DNA of 64,000 nt. Origin: Timema cristinae (taxonomy: Eukaryota; Arthropoda; Insecta; Phasmatodea; Timematidae). Under the pieces are notes generated by a model. That model saw nothing but the letters and a program-made list of their open reading frames with translations. It did not search any database and had not been told where the DNA came from. Within the stretch, counting starts at the first letter, position 1, and every line of letters begins with the position of its first letter. Of this stretch, positions 10,453-21,614 are shown in pieces. Where the stretch lies: assembly GCA_039000515.1 (NCBI GenBank), contig JBCFYV010003508.1:49641611-49705610 (forward strand), in the 5' to 3' direction. The position numbers and the translations under genes were made by a program.

Positions 10453-11284
10453 GATAATTTTGTTGAGTGAACAGTTCTCGCTACACCACTGCAAACCGCG
10501 GTTTATTTTGTCTGTGGACGGAAACTGAACCCGCTGATTAAAGACTCGATACTACGAGGAAAAATTTACAAATTTCATCAACCGACAATTCCGGGTTATT
10601 CCCTTTATCTTGTTTTCCTGCGACTGTACATGCCTAACGCCATGATGACACATTATTCAATGCCCGCATGTGGGCAAAAGATAAATAAAATGATCTTATA
10701 TTTATATTAAGAACAGGTTTTACAATTAGCATTAAACTAAACGTAATAATACCATTCTTTACTATTACAAATAATTTGTTTTCAAGAGAGGTATATTTGA
10801 TGTTGACAAAATCAGTCTAAGAAATTATAATGATTGATTGATTGATCTCCAGAGATTGTCATCGGTGATAAGATGAACGTGGTCTTATATTTCTTTAAAT
10901 AATGCTCTCAGTGAGACTTAGTTAGGGGATGTGGGCGCCATGACTTGGTTTAGGAGATTAATATAATCCGAATGTTTAATGAAGTCTAAAGTTGAGGGAA
11001 TAACTGAATCTATCTGCATCTCGATATTACTACCCACATGTTCACGTAAGTGGGACAGGGGTGGGACAGGTGTAATTAAAGAAAACTTTCCGTAATTTGT
11101 GTGAACAAGCCTCTCAAATAATTAGGGCGAGTAAGTTATTTTAACCCTCGTAGGACTCATAGGCCTTGGTATTTCATTTGATCTTTCCTGGTGTATAATC
11201 TAGATATTTAAATTTGTTTAAAATTAACCTTTTATTTTTTCAAAACCATGAGCTGATGATATTAAGCTCGTGCTCAGTAACTCG
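10453..11284. other. No recognised feature
   Basis: Mixed AT-rich sequence without coding or repeat signal I can support. TGATTGATTGATTGATC at about 10831 is a short tetranucleotide run. Confidence 0.4.
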
Positions 11285-11465
11285 CTTAACATTCCTAGAC
11301 TTATAAAACCTTAGCGAGGTCGCGTCTGTTTACTGATCTGATCCCGGTTCAATTCCTGACACAGCATTTTTTATTTTTTATAGTTAGGGGTTTTCTTTTA
11401 CAGCTGTGAATGGATGGTTAGGGAATCAGTGTTGTATTGGTTCTAGAATTGAGTTGGTTAGTACG
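11285..11465 (+). mobile_element. SINE-C
   Basis: The head contains TAGCGAGGTCGCGTCTG and the box B region GATCCCGGTTCAATTCCTG. The body (CAGCTGTGAATGGATGGTTA) and the end (TAGAATTGAGTTGGTTAG) match the copy at 23920-24085. Confidence 0.6.
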
Positions 11466-11505
11466 TTGTGTGCTGATATTATTCTGGACCAGTTTCATAG
11501 TCAGA

Positions 11506-11569
11506 CCTAGACCAGAATAGACTGGGACAGTTTTATATGCGAAACTAGCCCAGTCTATTCTGGTCTAGG
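11506..11569. repeat. 21-bp perfect inverted repeat at edge of tandem array
   Basis: CCTAGACCAGAATAGACTGG + G (11506-11526) is the exact reverse complement of 11549-11569, with a 22-base loop. The right arm is the first copy of the 81-bp repeat that follows. Confidence 0.9.
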
Positions 11570-11956
11570 TATTGTCTTGTATTTACTATAGACCACACTT
11601 GAGACGTACTAAGTCATGACTATGAAACTGTCCCAGTCCATTCTGGTCTAGGTATTGTCTTGTATTTACTATAGAACCACACTTGAGACGTACTAAGTGA
11701 CTATGAAACTGTCCCGTCCATTCTGGTCTAGGTATTGTCTAGTATTTACTATAGAACCACACTTGAGATGTACTAAGTGACTATGAAACTGTCCCAGTCC
11801 ATTCTGGTCTAGGTATTGTCTTGTATTTACTATAGCACCACATTGAGACGTACTAAGTGACTATGAAACTGTCCCAGTCCATTCTGGTCTAGGTATTGTC
11901 TTGTATTTACTATAGCACCACACTTGAGACGTACTAAGTCTGACTATGGAACTGGC
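11549..11956. repeat. 81-bp tandem repeat, about 5 copies
   Basis: TGGTCTAGGTATTGTCTTGT recurs at 11561, 11644, 11724, 11805 and 11885 (80-83 bp apart), followed in each unit by ACTTGAGACGTACTAAGT and ACTATGAAACTG. Confidence 0.93.
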
Positions 11957-12545
11957 CCATGTGTAGAAAATTAAACTAAATGTATCTTCTAGAGCAGTCC
12001 TTAGCAAGCTTTCCCCCTCCATACGAGGGGAAATCAAAAACCTACACACACATTTCTAGTAATCTATTAAGCCTATTTAAAACTATAACATTAAAAAAAA
12101 AGAGGTTTACACAAATTGTGAATAGTTTTTAAATGATGTGAAAATACAAATAGATATTACCTAAAAATCTAGATTTGTTCTGCGGACACCCAGGTTGGGA
12201 GCCTTAGTTCTGTAGTGGTATTTCATTGTTATTTCTCCATAAAAACGGTAAAAATATCGACCTTACATTCCCTGGGTGTCCACCCCTGTCTTATAGGCAA
12301 CTACGTTGTCTCGCCAGGAAAAGAGGCGTGATTGTCTCCCGACACCTCCCTTACCCCCGAGCCGGACAAGATATCGATTGTATGGGGGGGGGGGGGGGGG
12401 GGGTTGCGTTCAACCTGTTGCTACGCACGGCATCAACACTACTGTCATTGCGACAGGGGAGAACGTATCTGATCACAACTAGAGGACAGTTTTAATAAAT
12501 CAGTCTTAAAATTACATTATTAATTAATTGTTCATTCTTATGCAC
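11957..12545. other. No gene; contains a 20-G run
   Basis: A homopolymer of 20 G at 12384-12403 sits between otherwise unremarkable sequence. Short inverted ACACCCAGG / CCTGGGTGT at about 12186 and 12270. Confidence 0.5.
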
Positions 12546-12690
12546 GTACCCGCTTCGGTGGCCACGTGATCTAGCGCGCTACTCTCGTGTTAGACTAGAC
12601 TGCTGAAGACGAGGAGATCGGGGTTCGATCCAAGTTGGGTGTACTGAGATTTTTTCCTACTAGAATTTGAATTTTTTCCCACCCCAGATT
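12546..12690 (+). mobile_element. SINE-B head and part of body
   Basis: CCGCTTCGGTGGCCACGTGA leads the Leu-like head, box B GGTTCGATCC, then GGTGTACTGAG and a truncated body. It abuts an oppositely oriented element at 12693, giving an inverted SINE pair. Confidence 0.8.
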
Positions 12691-12692
12691 TT

Positions 12693-12916
12693 AACACCCG
12701 TTCGGGCTGAACTACGTTAATGGTGAAAGAGATGAGGAAGGTGGAATTTAGAGGTAAGGTACGCGCATTCACCTGGAGGGAAAGTGGTGAACCATTTAAA
12801 GAAATACACCCTCTGTACACATGCTCGGGATCTAAACCACGACCTTCCTTTTATCGGCAAACCAGAGTGAATGAGCCCGAAACTTAGTCCGCGTGACCAT
12901 TCACAGCAGCAGGAAT
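12693..12916 (-). mobile_element. SINE-B-related element (variant head)
   Basis: The tail remnant ACACCCGTTCGGGCT, body GAGGAAGGTGGAATTTAGAG and a variant tRNA-like head (box B as GGTTTAGATCCC, then GTCCGCGTGACCATTC reversed) run on the minus strand. The head differs from standard SINE-B and resembles 14131-14345 and 39790-40010. Confidence 0.6.
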
Positions 12917-13292
12917 GATTGCCGAATTCTGATTGGATCATCTCGCGAGGAGCGCGTACTTATTCCTAAAGTGAAATTATCTTCAAAAAAACGTTTTGCC
13001 GCCAAAATTACAATTTCCATTGACAGTTTATTTTCCCACGAGCAATAATTAGAGTCAAGGTCTAACTCTTACAACAGTTGGGATATTATTGCGCTAACTG
13101 GTCTTTGATTGATATGTTGCACTGAGCCGAGCCCGCGTGAAAACATTCTTCACCGACAACGTTGCTTTTAATCTGGTCTCTCATTTATTTACCTGAATAT
13201 TCAACTGATTAAAATATACCATATTAATTAAACTACTTCATTAAAGTTTATAATTTGTCATAAAAATCGGTGCGAGGTGTTTCGCTAAAGTT
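12917..13292. other. No recognised feature
   Basis: Nothing supported. It runs directly into the duplicated 229-bp block. Confidence 0.4.
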
Positions 13293-13521
13293 CATCTCAC
13301 ATCAGTGCGCATGCGCTGTAGAGCTAGAAGCGAGCAGACAGCTCCGTTGTCCGTTGTGAGGAGATTTGTAATAACCCGTTAATGTAAAGCTTGTATCGAT
13401 GTATTGTATTGAGCCCCGACACAGCGTTATAATTTGAAAACATACATCGGGAGAACGATCTAGAATATATGTTTGTCTACTAGATAATAAAATATGTTGA
13501 TAGTCAGCTGTTTAAAGTTAG
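13293..13521 (+). repeat. 229-bp long-range inverted duplicate, copy 1
   Basis: This block is repeated in reverse complement at 60884-61112, with the same length, no indels and about 8 substitutions by hand alignment (about 96% identity). It begins CATCTCACATCAGTGCGCAT and includes the NRF1-like palindrome GCGCATGCGC at about 13307. There is no ORF of note and no terminal inverted repeat. See the partner for possible promoter function. Confidence 0.95.
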
Positions 13522-14006
13522 CGGTGGTCCCTAACGTCTCAATAAAAAATATTCACTATCGGTTTATTTTGTTCTGCATGCTGACATCAAATTAATTATA
13601 CTTTTTTTTTTCAATGTGGTAGAGAATCATGTTTTACAACACCCCGAGTGAAACCTTGTCTCCCAGCGCAGCGGAGTTACATAATCTCAACATTTTCCTT
13701 CAAAACAACAAGGTTTCATTTTACAGAAAATATATCATTTTGACCTTGAGAGTGTAAGATGGAAATAAATGATATTGAAATTGAAACTCGGTGGTAAAAC
13801 CGTCTCACACATTAATACTACGAGAAAGCTGCTTGGTAGCAGAAAACAATCAACTTTCCTTTCAAACATTGTTCAGACGTGGAAACTTCTATAGGCGCTA
13901 ACAGACGTACTCACTCACGGTCGCCAACATGTACCTACAATCCGTGCTAACAAGTTACAAGTTTGTAGCTCAGTGAACCGCGGGTGATTGTAACTAACGT
14001 CTTTAT
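13522..14006. other. No recognised feature
   Basis: Nothing supported in this interval. Confidence 0.4.
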
Positions 14007-14130
14007 ATGATGTGGCCACATGGTCTAAGGTGCTACTCTCGCAATATACTAGACTCCAGATGACTGAGATGATCGAGGCTCGACTCCGGTCGAATGCACT
14101 GTAGGTAATTTTTCCTAAATGAATAATTAT
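14007..14130 (+). mobile_element. SINE-B head fragment
   Basis: TGATGTGGCCACATGGTCTA, TGCTACTCTCGC and a degenerate box B (GGCTCGACTCCGG), then TTTTTCCTAAATG from the body start. Confidence 0.7.
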
Positions 14131-14345
14131 TTTTAATTAGAACTAAGAAAACTCACCAGATAAGAATTTATGGTCACCATCGGAGGCCTGATGGAGAGAT
14201 TAGCTTTTAGATTAAGTGCAGCCACATTAGCATAAAGAAAGGATTGAAAAATCTAGTGAAATTTATCCCCATGTATCCAGCTGAATTTCGATCTCCCAAG
14301 TGAACATAGTGCGAGTTTAACATCTCAGACCGCGTGACCAATACA
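14131..14345 (-). mobile_element. SINE-B-related variant, degenerate
   Basis: The minus strand carries a variant tRNA-like head (14270-14345, with GACCGCGTGACCAATAC on the plus strand) and weak body matches (ACATTAGCATAAAGAAAGG). It forms an inverted pair with 14007-14130, as at 12546/12693. Confidence 0.45.
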
Positions 14346-14576
14346 TCATCCAGTCAGCTAACTCAGCAAGTGCCCAACACAGTCCTATGGACGACCATAC
14401 AGTGACTCACGCAGTCAGACCGAACGTTCAGTCTCGCACACATGCACACATACGCACACAATGCGTGCGACATATGTTACGGCCGTTTGACGCAATTCAG
14501 CACAGCCTCTCACGGACATAGTATTCTCACACAGTATATCCAAACTTGGTCAAATATGTAAGCACGTGTGTACAAA

Positions 14577-14795
14577 CCAGTGGCCGCATGGTCTAAGGCG
14601 CTCCTCTCACACTAGACTAGACTGCCGATGACGGGGAGATCAAGGTTCGAATCCAGGTCCAGTGTACTGAGGGTGTTTTTTTTTATTAAATGGTTTCCCA
14701 TTCTCCCTCCATGGTAATGTGGATACATATCCTTGAAGTTTCAGCTTCCTCGTCCTTATTTAATCAGTGTATTAAATGCGCGTGGCCTCGACTGG
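14577..14795 (+). mobile_element. SINE-B, 3' part divergent
   Basis: Good head (GTGGCCGCATGGTCTAAGGC, box B GGTTCGAATCC), GTGTACTGAGGGTG, T-run, TTTCCCATTCTCCCTCCATG. The expected tail is not present; similarity fades near 14770. The gap 14346-14576 before it is CA-rich (CACACATGCACACATACGC) and otherwise empty. Confidence 0.85.
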
Positions 14796-14999
14796 TCGCA
14801 ATAAATATTAGCTCGTTCACGGACATTTGAACGTATTTTTTAAACATAAAAATACGCAACGTCTATATTTAAAGTACCTACAAGCTCAACTAAATTTGAT
14901 ACGGTTAATATGAATTTTAAAAAGAAAGAAATTCTATATGGGATTGTTAGAAAGCACAAGTTTATTTTAACTTTCGTCATATGTGAGTGTGAGAGATAT

Positions 15000-15200
15000 A
15001 GTATGATTTTGGTAGAAAGAACAGTAGAAGTTAGTTACTAAAACAATGTTAATATATTCATACATCAAGTCATGTTATCTGCAGTTGTCACTTTCGGTAA
15101 ATATTATCAATACACAAATAATATGGTAAAATGTTATGTAAAAAATATGTTTGAAATTTCTCTACTGTTCTTCCAACCAAAATTAGGATATACATAGTAT
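15000..15200. mobile_element. MITE-like element with about 30-bp inverted ends
   Basis: The left end GATTTTGGTAGAAAGAACAG + TAGA is matched by the right end TCTACTGTTCTTCCAACCAA + AATTAGG in inverse orientation, a few mismatches apart. The core TTCATACATCAAGTCATG links it to fragments at 556, 970-1180 and 59520. No ORF. Target duplication uncertain (TATA-rich borders). Confidence 0.55.
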
Positions 15201-15476
15201 ATAGTTTGGTCGCCCCTGTATGTAGACTTCCAGCCGCTCCGGGGAAACAGAACGGTACCCAGGGTACACCTTGGAGGTTGTCTACACGTCGTACCCGCGA
15301 TGAGATGATGATGATGGTGATTATGATGGTGTGGAGCCAGTTGGGATATTAAACCTAAATAACCAGACCTGAGCGACCATAGGAACAGTTCTCCTTTATG
15401 ATACCACCGGGCATCGAACCCTAGATCAATAGCCGGGGGCGCTGACCACTCGACCAAGAGGCCGGTCAAAGCACCA
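15201..15476 (-). mobile_element. SINE-E, tRNA-derived
   Basis: The minus strand starts with a good tRNA head: box A TGGTCGAGTGG fits TRGYNNARNNG exactly, and box B GGTTCGATGCC has one mismatch. A body of about 200 bases with a CAT-rich microsatellite (15303-15335) follows and ends against the MITE at 15200. It is the only copy in the window. Confidence 0.6.
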
Positions 15477-15587
15477 GTAAGATGGTGTGAAGGTCACCAT
15501 ATCTTCTGTCCATCCTTTACTAACTTGCTGGTTGGTAAAGGAGAGAAGATCATTGAAACCTTGTGACCTTCAGAGCAACATTTAACA

Positions 15588-15966
15588 TAGAAATGAACCA
15601 ACCATCCAGATGGAAATGAACCAACCATCCAGATGGAAATGAATCAACCATCCAGATGGAAATGAACCAACCACCCTGATGGAAATGAACCAACCATCTA
15701 GATGGAAATGAACCAACCATCCAGATGGAAATGAACCAACCACCCTGATGGAAATGAACCAACCATCCACATGGAAATGAACCAACCATCCAGATGGAAA
15801 TGAACCAACCACCCTGATGGAAATAAACCAACCATCCAGATGGAAATGAACCAACCATCCAGATGGAAATGAACCAACCACCCTGATGGAAATGAACCAA
15901 CCATCTAGATGGAAATGAACCAACCATCCAGATGGAAATGAACCAACCATCCAGATGGAAATGAAC
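15588..15966. repeat. 23-bp minisatellite, about 16 copies
   Basis: Unit ATGGAAATGAACCAACCATC + CAG, with a regular variant CACCCTG for CATCCAG at about every third unit. Open minus-strand frames through it are by-products. Confidence 0.96.
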
Positions 15967-16006
15967 TTACACTAATTAAAAACAATCATTGCTTTGGTTT
16001 GTTTTA

Positions 16007-16250
16007 GCGCCGCGTCTTACTACCCGTTCAGGTTGTACGCATATTTACTAACTACACTAATGAGTTAGGGATGAGAACGGTTGAATTTAAAGGAAGTGTA
16101 ACAATATTTGCGTGGAGAGGAGTGGGAAACCATTTAGGAGAATCACCCTCAGTATACCCGACTGGGATCGAATCCCAATCTCCCCGCAATCGAAAGTACA
16201 GTTTATTGTGAGAGTGACACCTGAAACTATGCGACTACTGAAGCGTGTAT
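16007..16250 (-). mobile_element. SINE-B, nearly complete
   Basis: Reverse of tail (GCCGCGTCTTACTACCCGTT), body (GAATTTAAAGGAAGTGTA, TTTGCGTGGAGAGGAGTGGG) and Leu-like head with box B (GGGATTCGATCCC in reverse) ending at CGACTACTGAAGCGTG. Confidence 0.9.
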
Positions 16251-16886
16251 GATACTTCCATAAGGTAGCCAGCAGTGATTCATATTAATAATTAAGTATT
16301 GATTGGAAATCTAGAAAATCGACTAATAAATCTTAGGGTCAACATTAAAAAACATGTTTAATAAATAATGTGAATTATTCTTGCTATGAGCACGTGATAG
16401 TTCTCACACAGCGGATTGTTTTAGTTTAGCGCACCGCTCACAAAGTATTTGTTGCCAAGGGAAATGTTAACAGCCGTGGAAATAAACAGGTCTATAAGTA
16501 GACAGCCTACCACAACCTCAAAACAACACTTTCCAGATGGAAAAAATTAAAATAAACAACACACAAAAAAAATAAAGAAACTCAATCTTTTCTAACAACA
16601 ACTTTTTAATGGCTTATATTTACGAGGTTAGCGCAAATCTTATTTTACAATTGCTTTGAAACTAAAAACATTTAATGATCTTAAATAATGTGTGACTGCT
16701 TTCAATAAATATAAGTTCAGCAATCCCCCATAAAGTCGATGTAATTATATTAGCTTCTAGTGGATCTGTCGTATTTCTTTGTTATGTTGGCAACGTAACT
16801 TTCTCCAACTATAAACTACAATCATTTTAAAAACTATATTTAGCACTGTTGATTGTATTCTTCGTTTACTCTGTGGTTCATCTCAG
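16251..16886. other. No recognised feature
   Basis: AT-rich; nothing supported. Confidence 0.4.
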
Positions 16887-16940
16887 GGATGGCAAATATA
16901 TGGCACGCGGGATACTGTTTAGGTGGCACACGCGGACATA
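16887..16940 (+). mobile_element. hAT-like left end
   Basis: CAGGGATGGCAAATATATGG, CACGCGGGAT and then GGTGGCACACGCGGACATAA are typical of hAT ends (CAGGGGTGGCAAA...GGCACGCG). The partner end was not found. Confidence 0.4.
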
Positions 16941-18091
16941 AAAAAAAACTTTTCCCAACGTTGTATAATTTTTTTTAAATGAATATTTCGACAGTCATGT
17001 CAATAAATGTCGTGTTACTGCCAGCTTTATAAAATCAACGGTTAGAAATGGTCTTGGCTAGAGCCAGAGCGCATCTTGTTGTAGGCAAGTTATGAGCCGA
17101 ACATAAATACTCGTAAGTACATTGGCTACCAAAATACAGTTTTAAATAAATATGGGAATATTAGGCCCCGTGTAAATTATTGCAATTGCTCTTTTAACAT
17201 CGGTCAGGTAATTGGAGGGGGGTGTTTATATTTAGCTTTCACCACGTTCCTCCAATATACCCACCTCCACCCTCTCACCACGTTCCTCCAATATACCCAC
17301 CTCCACAATAACTTTAAGAAACAAATTAAACTGAAAATTGTGATTGTGCTCATCATATTTGATGAAATAGTTTTATTTGGAGGATTTTAATCAGAAAATG
17401 TATCATTCTTTTTATTTGAGTGCGATGTCACGTGATTAAATATTCATATTATTATGTGCAAAAAATTAAACTTAATTAGGACTTACTAAGAATTATTTGG
17501 TTATCGAGTGTAGACGGGGCTTAGCCCTTATATTATCTTTCTGTACCGTGGATTATTATTCACCAGCGAGTTTATCTACTTATCTAACACCCCCCCCCCC
17601 CCTCGGCCTTACTACGAGCTTTTAAACTATTAACGTTTATAATTTAATATACACCCAGCAAACTAAACCTAGCTTTATTTTTTATGTCCCAATAAACATG
17701 AAGTGGCCCCTCAGAAATGGTTAGTAGTATAGATTATAAATAGTTGGGGAACATTAAATGTATGGGTAGTCAGTGTTTGGTTGGTTTTTTTTAAAGCATT
17801 CAGTTTCCGCAAAAACATTTTGCCATGAAATTTGGTTCGAATGTAGCTACGACGACTGTGATGGGGTGGTTAGAAACTAGTTTTTAAGGTTGGTTTATAT
17901 TTTTAACACAGAAATGACTAGGAAATAATTACTCCAGAATCCAGATGAAAATACCACCAAAATAAAAGTCAATCTGTTTTTTTAACTCTCGACAGTACAA
18001 TTTTCTATCTCAGCAAATCAATACCAAGTTGAAAAATAAATTCATTGAACACGTCGACATAAAACGAGACTATCAAAAAGAGCCGTTTTTT
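16941..18091. other. No gene; short duplication and poly-C
   Basis: CACCACGTTCCTCCAATATA + CCCACCTCCAC occurs twice in tandem at about 17239-17308. C-rich run at 17590-17602. Otherwise nothing recognisable. Confidence 0.5.
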
Positions 18092-18152
18092 AGTGAACCC
18101 GACTGGGATCGACTGGATCTTGGGCAGTCTAGTCCAACACGAGAGTAGCGTG
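18092..18152 (-). mobile_element. SINE-B head fragment
   Basis: AACCCGACTGGGATCGACTG and GGCAGTCTAGTCCAACACGA + GAGTAGCG are the reverse of the head between box B and the ACTCTCGC block. Both sides are missing. Confidence 0.65.
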
Positions 18153-20298
18153 GGTTGGGATTTCTGTTGTTTACACTAAACTGTCCTTGGAGAAGAGCAA
18201 CAACTAATTAAAAGAATGAGGAGCAATTATCAAGCACACTAACTAATTAAGGTAGCGGGGAGGAAATGTATTTAGTAAACACAAAGCCAGATAGAAGTAA
18301 AAAGGTCGGGCGAGAACCTGTTTTTGTATGAAATAAAATCAAATAACCGTTAATTTGAAGAAAAGTGTTTGACTAGGTATATCAGTGAGCCGATACCTCT
18401 TTAATACCTGTCTTTACCAGTTTTAAAACATCTCTAAACGAAGCCTGTCATTTTTCCTACATACCCTTTGTCCATGTTGCCAACAGGAATGTGACCTTGA
18501 CTAGTTGAACTTGTCTGTGACGTATTCTTGTTAGCTATCCTCGACTAACCACGGCCGTATCTTCTGGTGAACTGAACTGCCGCTGCCTGCCTTGGCACAA
18601 CAGTGTCGCTAGCTGTAGAACATGACGTCAACACGACCATGTGACTTACTTCCTCTGACGTCACTTACGGCTTATCACAACTTATAAGAGATTGTTACTG
18701 CAAATAATATTATGACTCATCTTGAAGAAATCTAAATTGCAACAAATGGCTTCTTTGTCCCTTAAAAAAAATAGATTTTATGATAATTTAAAAGTTTAAA
18801 TTTCTCATCTAGAGAAAGTTGTAAGAAATTATTAATATAGGTAGTTATAAATAATTACTAATTTAATAATCACACCTTATGACTGTTTTAGCTTCTGTTT
18901 TGTGTCAACAGTCAGTCAGCTTGACTGCACGAAGATAAAAAAAACCCTGCGCTATTTAAAACAGAATGATATAAATCTATAGCCTAGTTTTGATTTGCGA
19001 CACTTTATGATAAATATATATATTCAACTGTCTAAATTGTCAATAATCAGGAGATTAACTAATTAATTAGAATCATTTCCACCAAATTTATAGTAATTGA
19101 AAGTTCCCTTTCGCGGGCCCCCTTACACCATTGGGGCCCCCTGCAGTGCGGGTCTGTTCCTGGCCTTGGCATGATGCATCTGGAGTCTCTCTCTATGTTC
19201 CTGGACCCATGGTCCCCGTGACTGCAGTCGAAACAGTCTCAACTCTGGACTAGATGTGATGTGCTAGGGGGCACTCGGGGGGAGGGGGTTTACATCTTAG
19301 CTTATGCCTATATTTTCTGTCAAGGGGTCGGAACAATACCTGCACAAGACAAAGAATGGCAAATAAACATATAATAATAAAAAGTGTCCAGACGTGGATT
19401 CAAAGACCTTGGTCATCGGAGTAAAAGTGGTTCAGAGTTTATTTATAAATTGTAATAACTCATATATTTATTAATAATACTTTGTTTATAATTAAAATAA
19501 AATTAAAATAATGGTTTGTATATAATCTTTTAACTTTATATTTTAATTTTACCTCTTTAGTACGGTAAATTTAAATTAATTTTACAGCGGTGCTAATTGT
19601 AAATATTTCACATCATTAATTTACACTTTGACGTTAATAATCAACAGTAATTTCTAAATTGCATAAAAAATAATGGTTATTCCTGTGAAAAAATTACTAA
19701 AAAAGTCAACAAATATAACGTAAGCAAGACGGGGGTTATGAGGGCAGGCCCTTTACTTATTTTGGCTTACAAATGGGGGGAGGGGCTTCAATATGGCCAA
19801 AAGATTGCTAATTAAACTCCTCCTAAATCGTAATTTTTATTTTTTTTCCCTTTGAATTGTTTGTTGACTGACTGATTTTTGAAAATTCAAAAATTTCTTA
19901 AAATAGCTCTAACGATTTTGTTCAAAATTAATAAAGTTTACAAAGTTTAAGTTTGAAATAACTTTAAAAATGTTGACCATATCAACATTAATTAGTACTA
20001 TTCTCTTTCCTCCTAAAAGTCACCCATTTTTTGTTGTTGTATATAGCATACTTTTCAGAATAATCGGCTAGAAACTTGAAAAAAAAGATGTACATGTTAA
20101 CTTGAATTAAATGAACATGCTGAACGCTAACCTAATAATTTTTATTTGCCAAAAAAAACTTTTTCAGTTACTAATTTGAATATGAAACAACAAACAAAAT
20201 TATAAAGACATAATTATAGTCTGCATATTCTCTCAGGATTTGTCATTATAATTTCTTTTCTAGTTTATCCCTGCATTTAAAGTGCAACTTTAATGACC
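18153..20298. other. Long stretch without a recognised gene
   Basis: Two CRE-like TGACGTCA sites lie at 18623-18630 and 18656-18663, in a GC-richer patch (18540-18680). A second GC-rich patch at 19105-19320 (TCGCGGGCCC, GGGGCCCCCTGCAG) is bounded by AT-rich DNA. No ORF with known motifs. Confidence 0.45.
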
Positions 20299-20610
20299 AA
20301 GTTGACCCCGGTTGTCGTGAGGTTAAGTGCTCGTCTCAGTACCCGATGTTTGGGGGCTCAAACCCAACTGGGCTCAACGAATTTTTATTGAGTGATACAA
20401 ATCCGTAGCACAACTTCCTTCGGAGGGGAAGTAAAGCCGTCGGTTCCATTTCGATTGTGGCTTGTGAAAGAACCCTGGAAATCATATGAAAATATCTTTC
20501 ACGGTAAAATTGGTAGGTACTTTCGCTCTCGCTCATAGAAACTCTCGTGTGCTGATATAATCAGTCAGTTCAGAAAGTGCACCTTAAATAACTCAAATAA
20601 ATAAATAAAT
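20299..20610 (+). mobile_element. SINE-D, long copy
   Basis: The tRNA-like head contains GTGAGGTTAAGTGCTCGTCT and box B-like GGGGCTCAAACCC. The body has CGTAGCACAACTTCCTTCGG, GATTGTGGCTTGTGAAAGAA and TTTCGCTCTCGCTCATAGAA. It ends with AATAACTCAAATAAATAAAT. CAAGTTGAC (20298-20306) and CAAGTTAAC (20612-20620) are a possible imperfect target duplication. Confidence 0.85.
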
Positions 20611-21614
20611 ACAAGTTAACTGATTAAAATTATTAAATAAATAACGATTTTCTTTTTTATAACTTTTATTCTATATCATTATTCAAATTTGAAACTTTTG
20701 TACACCACTTGGATGGTTACCTTACTATTTAACCAAATTTCAACTTTCTTGCTCATTGAGAAGTACTAAATAATCTCTGGACATACATACACACATACAC
20801 ACACACATTCCACGAATAAATAGAAGTCACGTGGATTAATGAGAAATATATATAGAAAAATTAAATTGATTCATTCCTAGAAATCAAATCTGAAATATTG
20901 ATTTACATTCACAATAGAAGTGGGTTTTATTCAGCTTTATCTTAAGTTACTTCATTAATTAACTGACTTGTTTGAAAGAAACCTGTTACACAATATAAAG
21001 GATTATATCTAAAAATAATTAGATAAAATATGTCATCATGACTTTGGATAAAATTTTAAAGATAATATTGTTTTCAGCGATGTGTTGATAAAATGGAGGT
21101 CAACTCGATTCGAGATTTATATAATATCGAGGTAGGAGTAAAACTTGATTTACAGGTTCGCCTAAAAGAGAGAGCAGACAGAAATATCCCGAGAGTCGCA
21201 GAATTCACAGAAATGTTTGTTGGCCGCGATTATTGAAGCGCATTAAATAAAACATGTAAAATAGGATTTGGATGATTAAATATAAGGGTAAAAATTAACA
21301 TTTGATTCGAGTTTTAGAAGGAAATATTTGAATAATTCAAAGCCTATCCATTGTTAATTTTTTTCTAGTTTTTGCTCTTTTCAAACCTAACTTAAGGATC
21401 TTTACTAACCCCAACCCTCCATAAGCTGAGAATGTCAAATAAATTTAGAGCTAGCCTATTGGCCTATTGGCCTATTGGTAAATTAGAGGGCACCAGAGGT
21501 AAACGGGTTGCCTAATATAAGGGCTATATTGGCTCGACTGTCATCAATTGGATTTAAGTCTACAATTTTCATATAATTATTTTTCCGGTTTTTTATATTT
21601 TGTGTTTGAATTTC
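20611..21614. other. No recognised gene
   Basis: Contains an ACACAC-type run at about 20789-20810 and three copies of GGCCTATT at 21460-21478. Otherwise AT-rich sequence without support for a feature. Confidence 0.4.

Noticed and set aside
15134..15469. 111-codon minus-strand ORF
   Set aside because: It runs through SINE-E and the MITE; not a gene.
15588..15966. Regular short repeats resembling a CRISPR array
   Set aside because: No unique spacers between units; plain minisatellite in a eukaryotic genome. The same holds for the other arrays.
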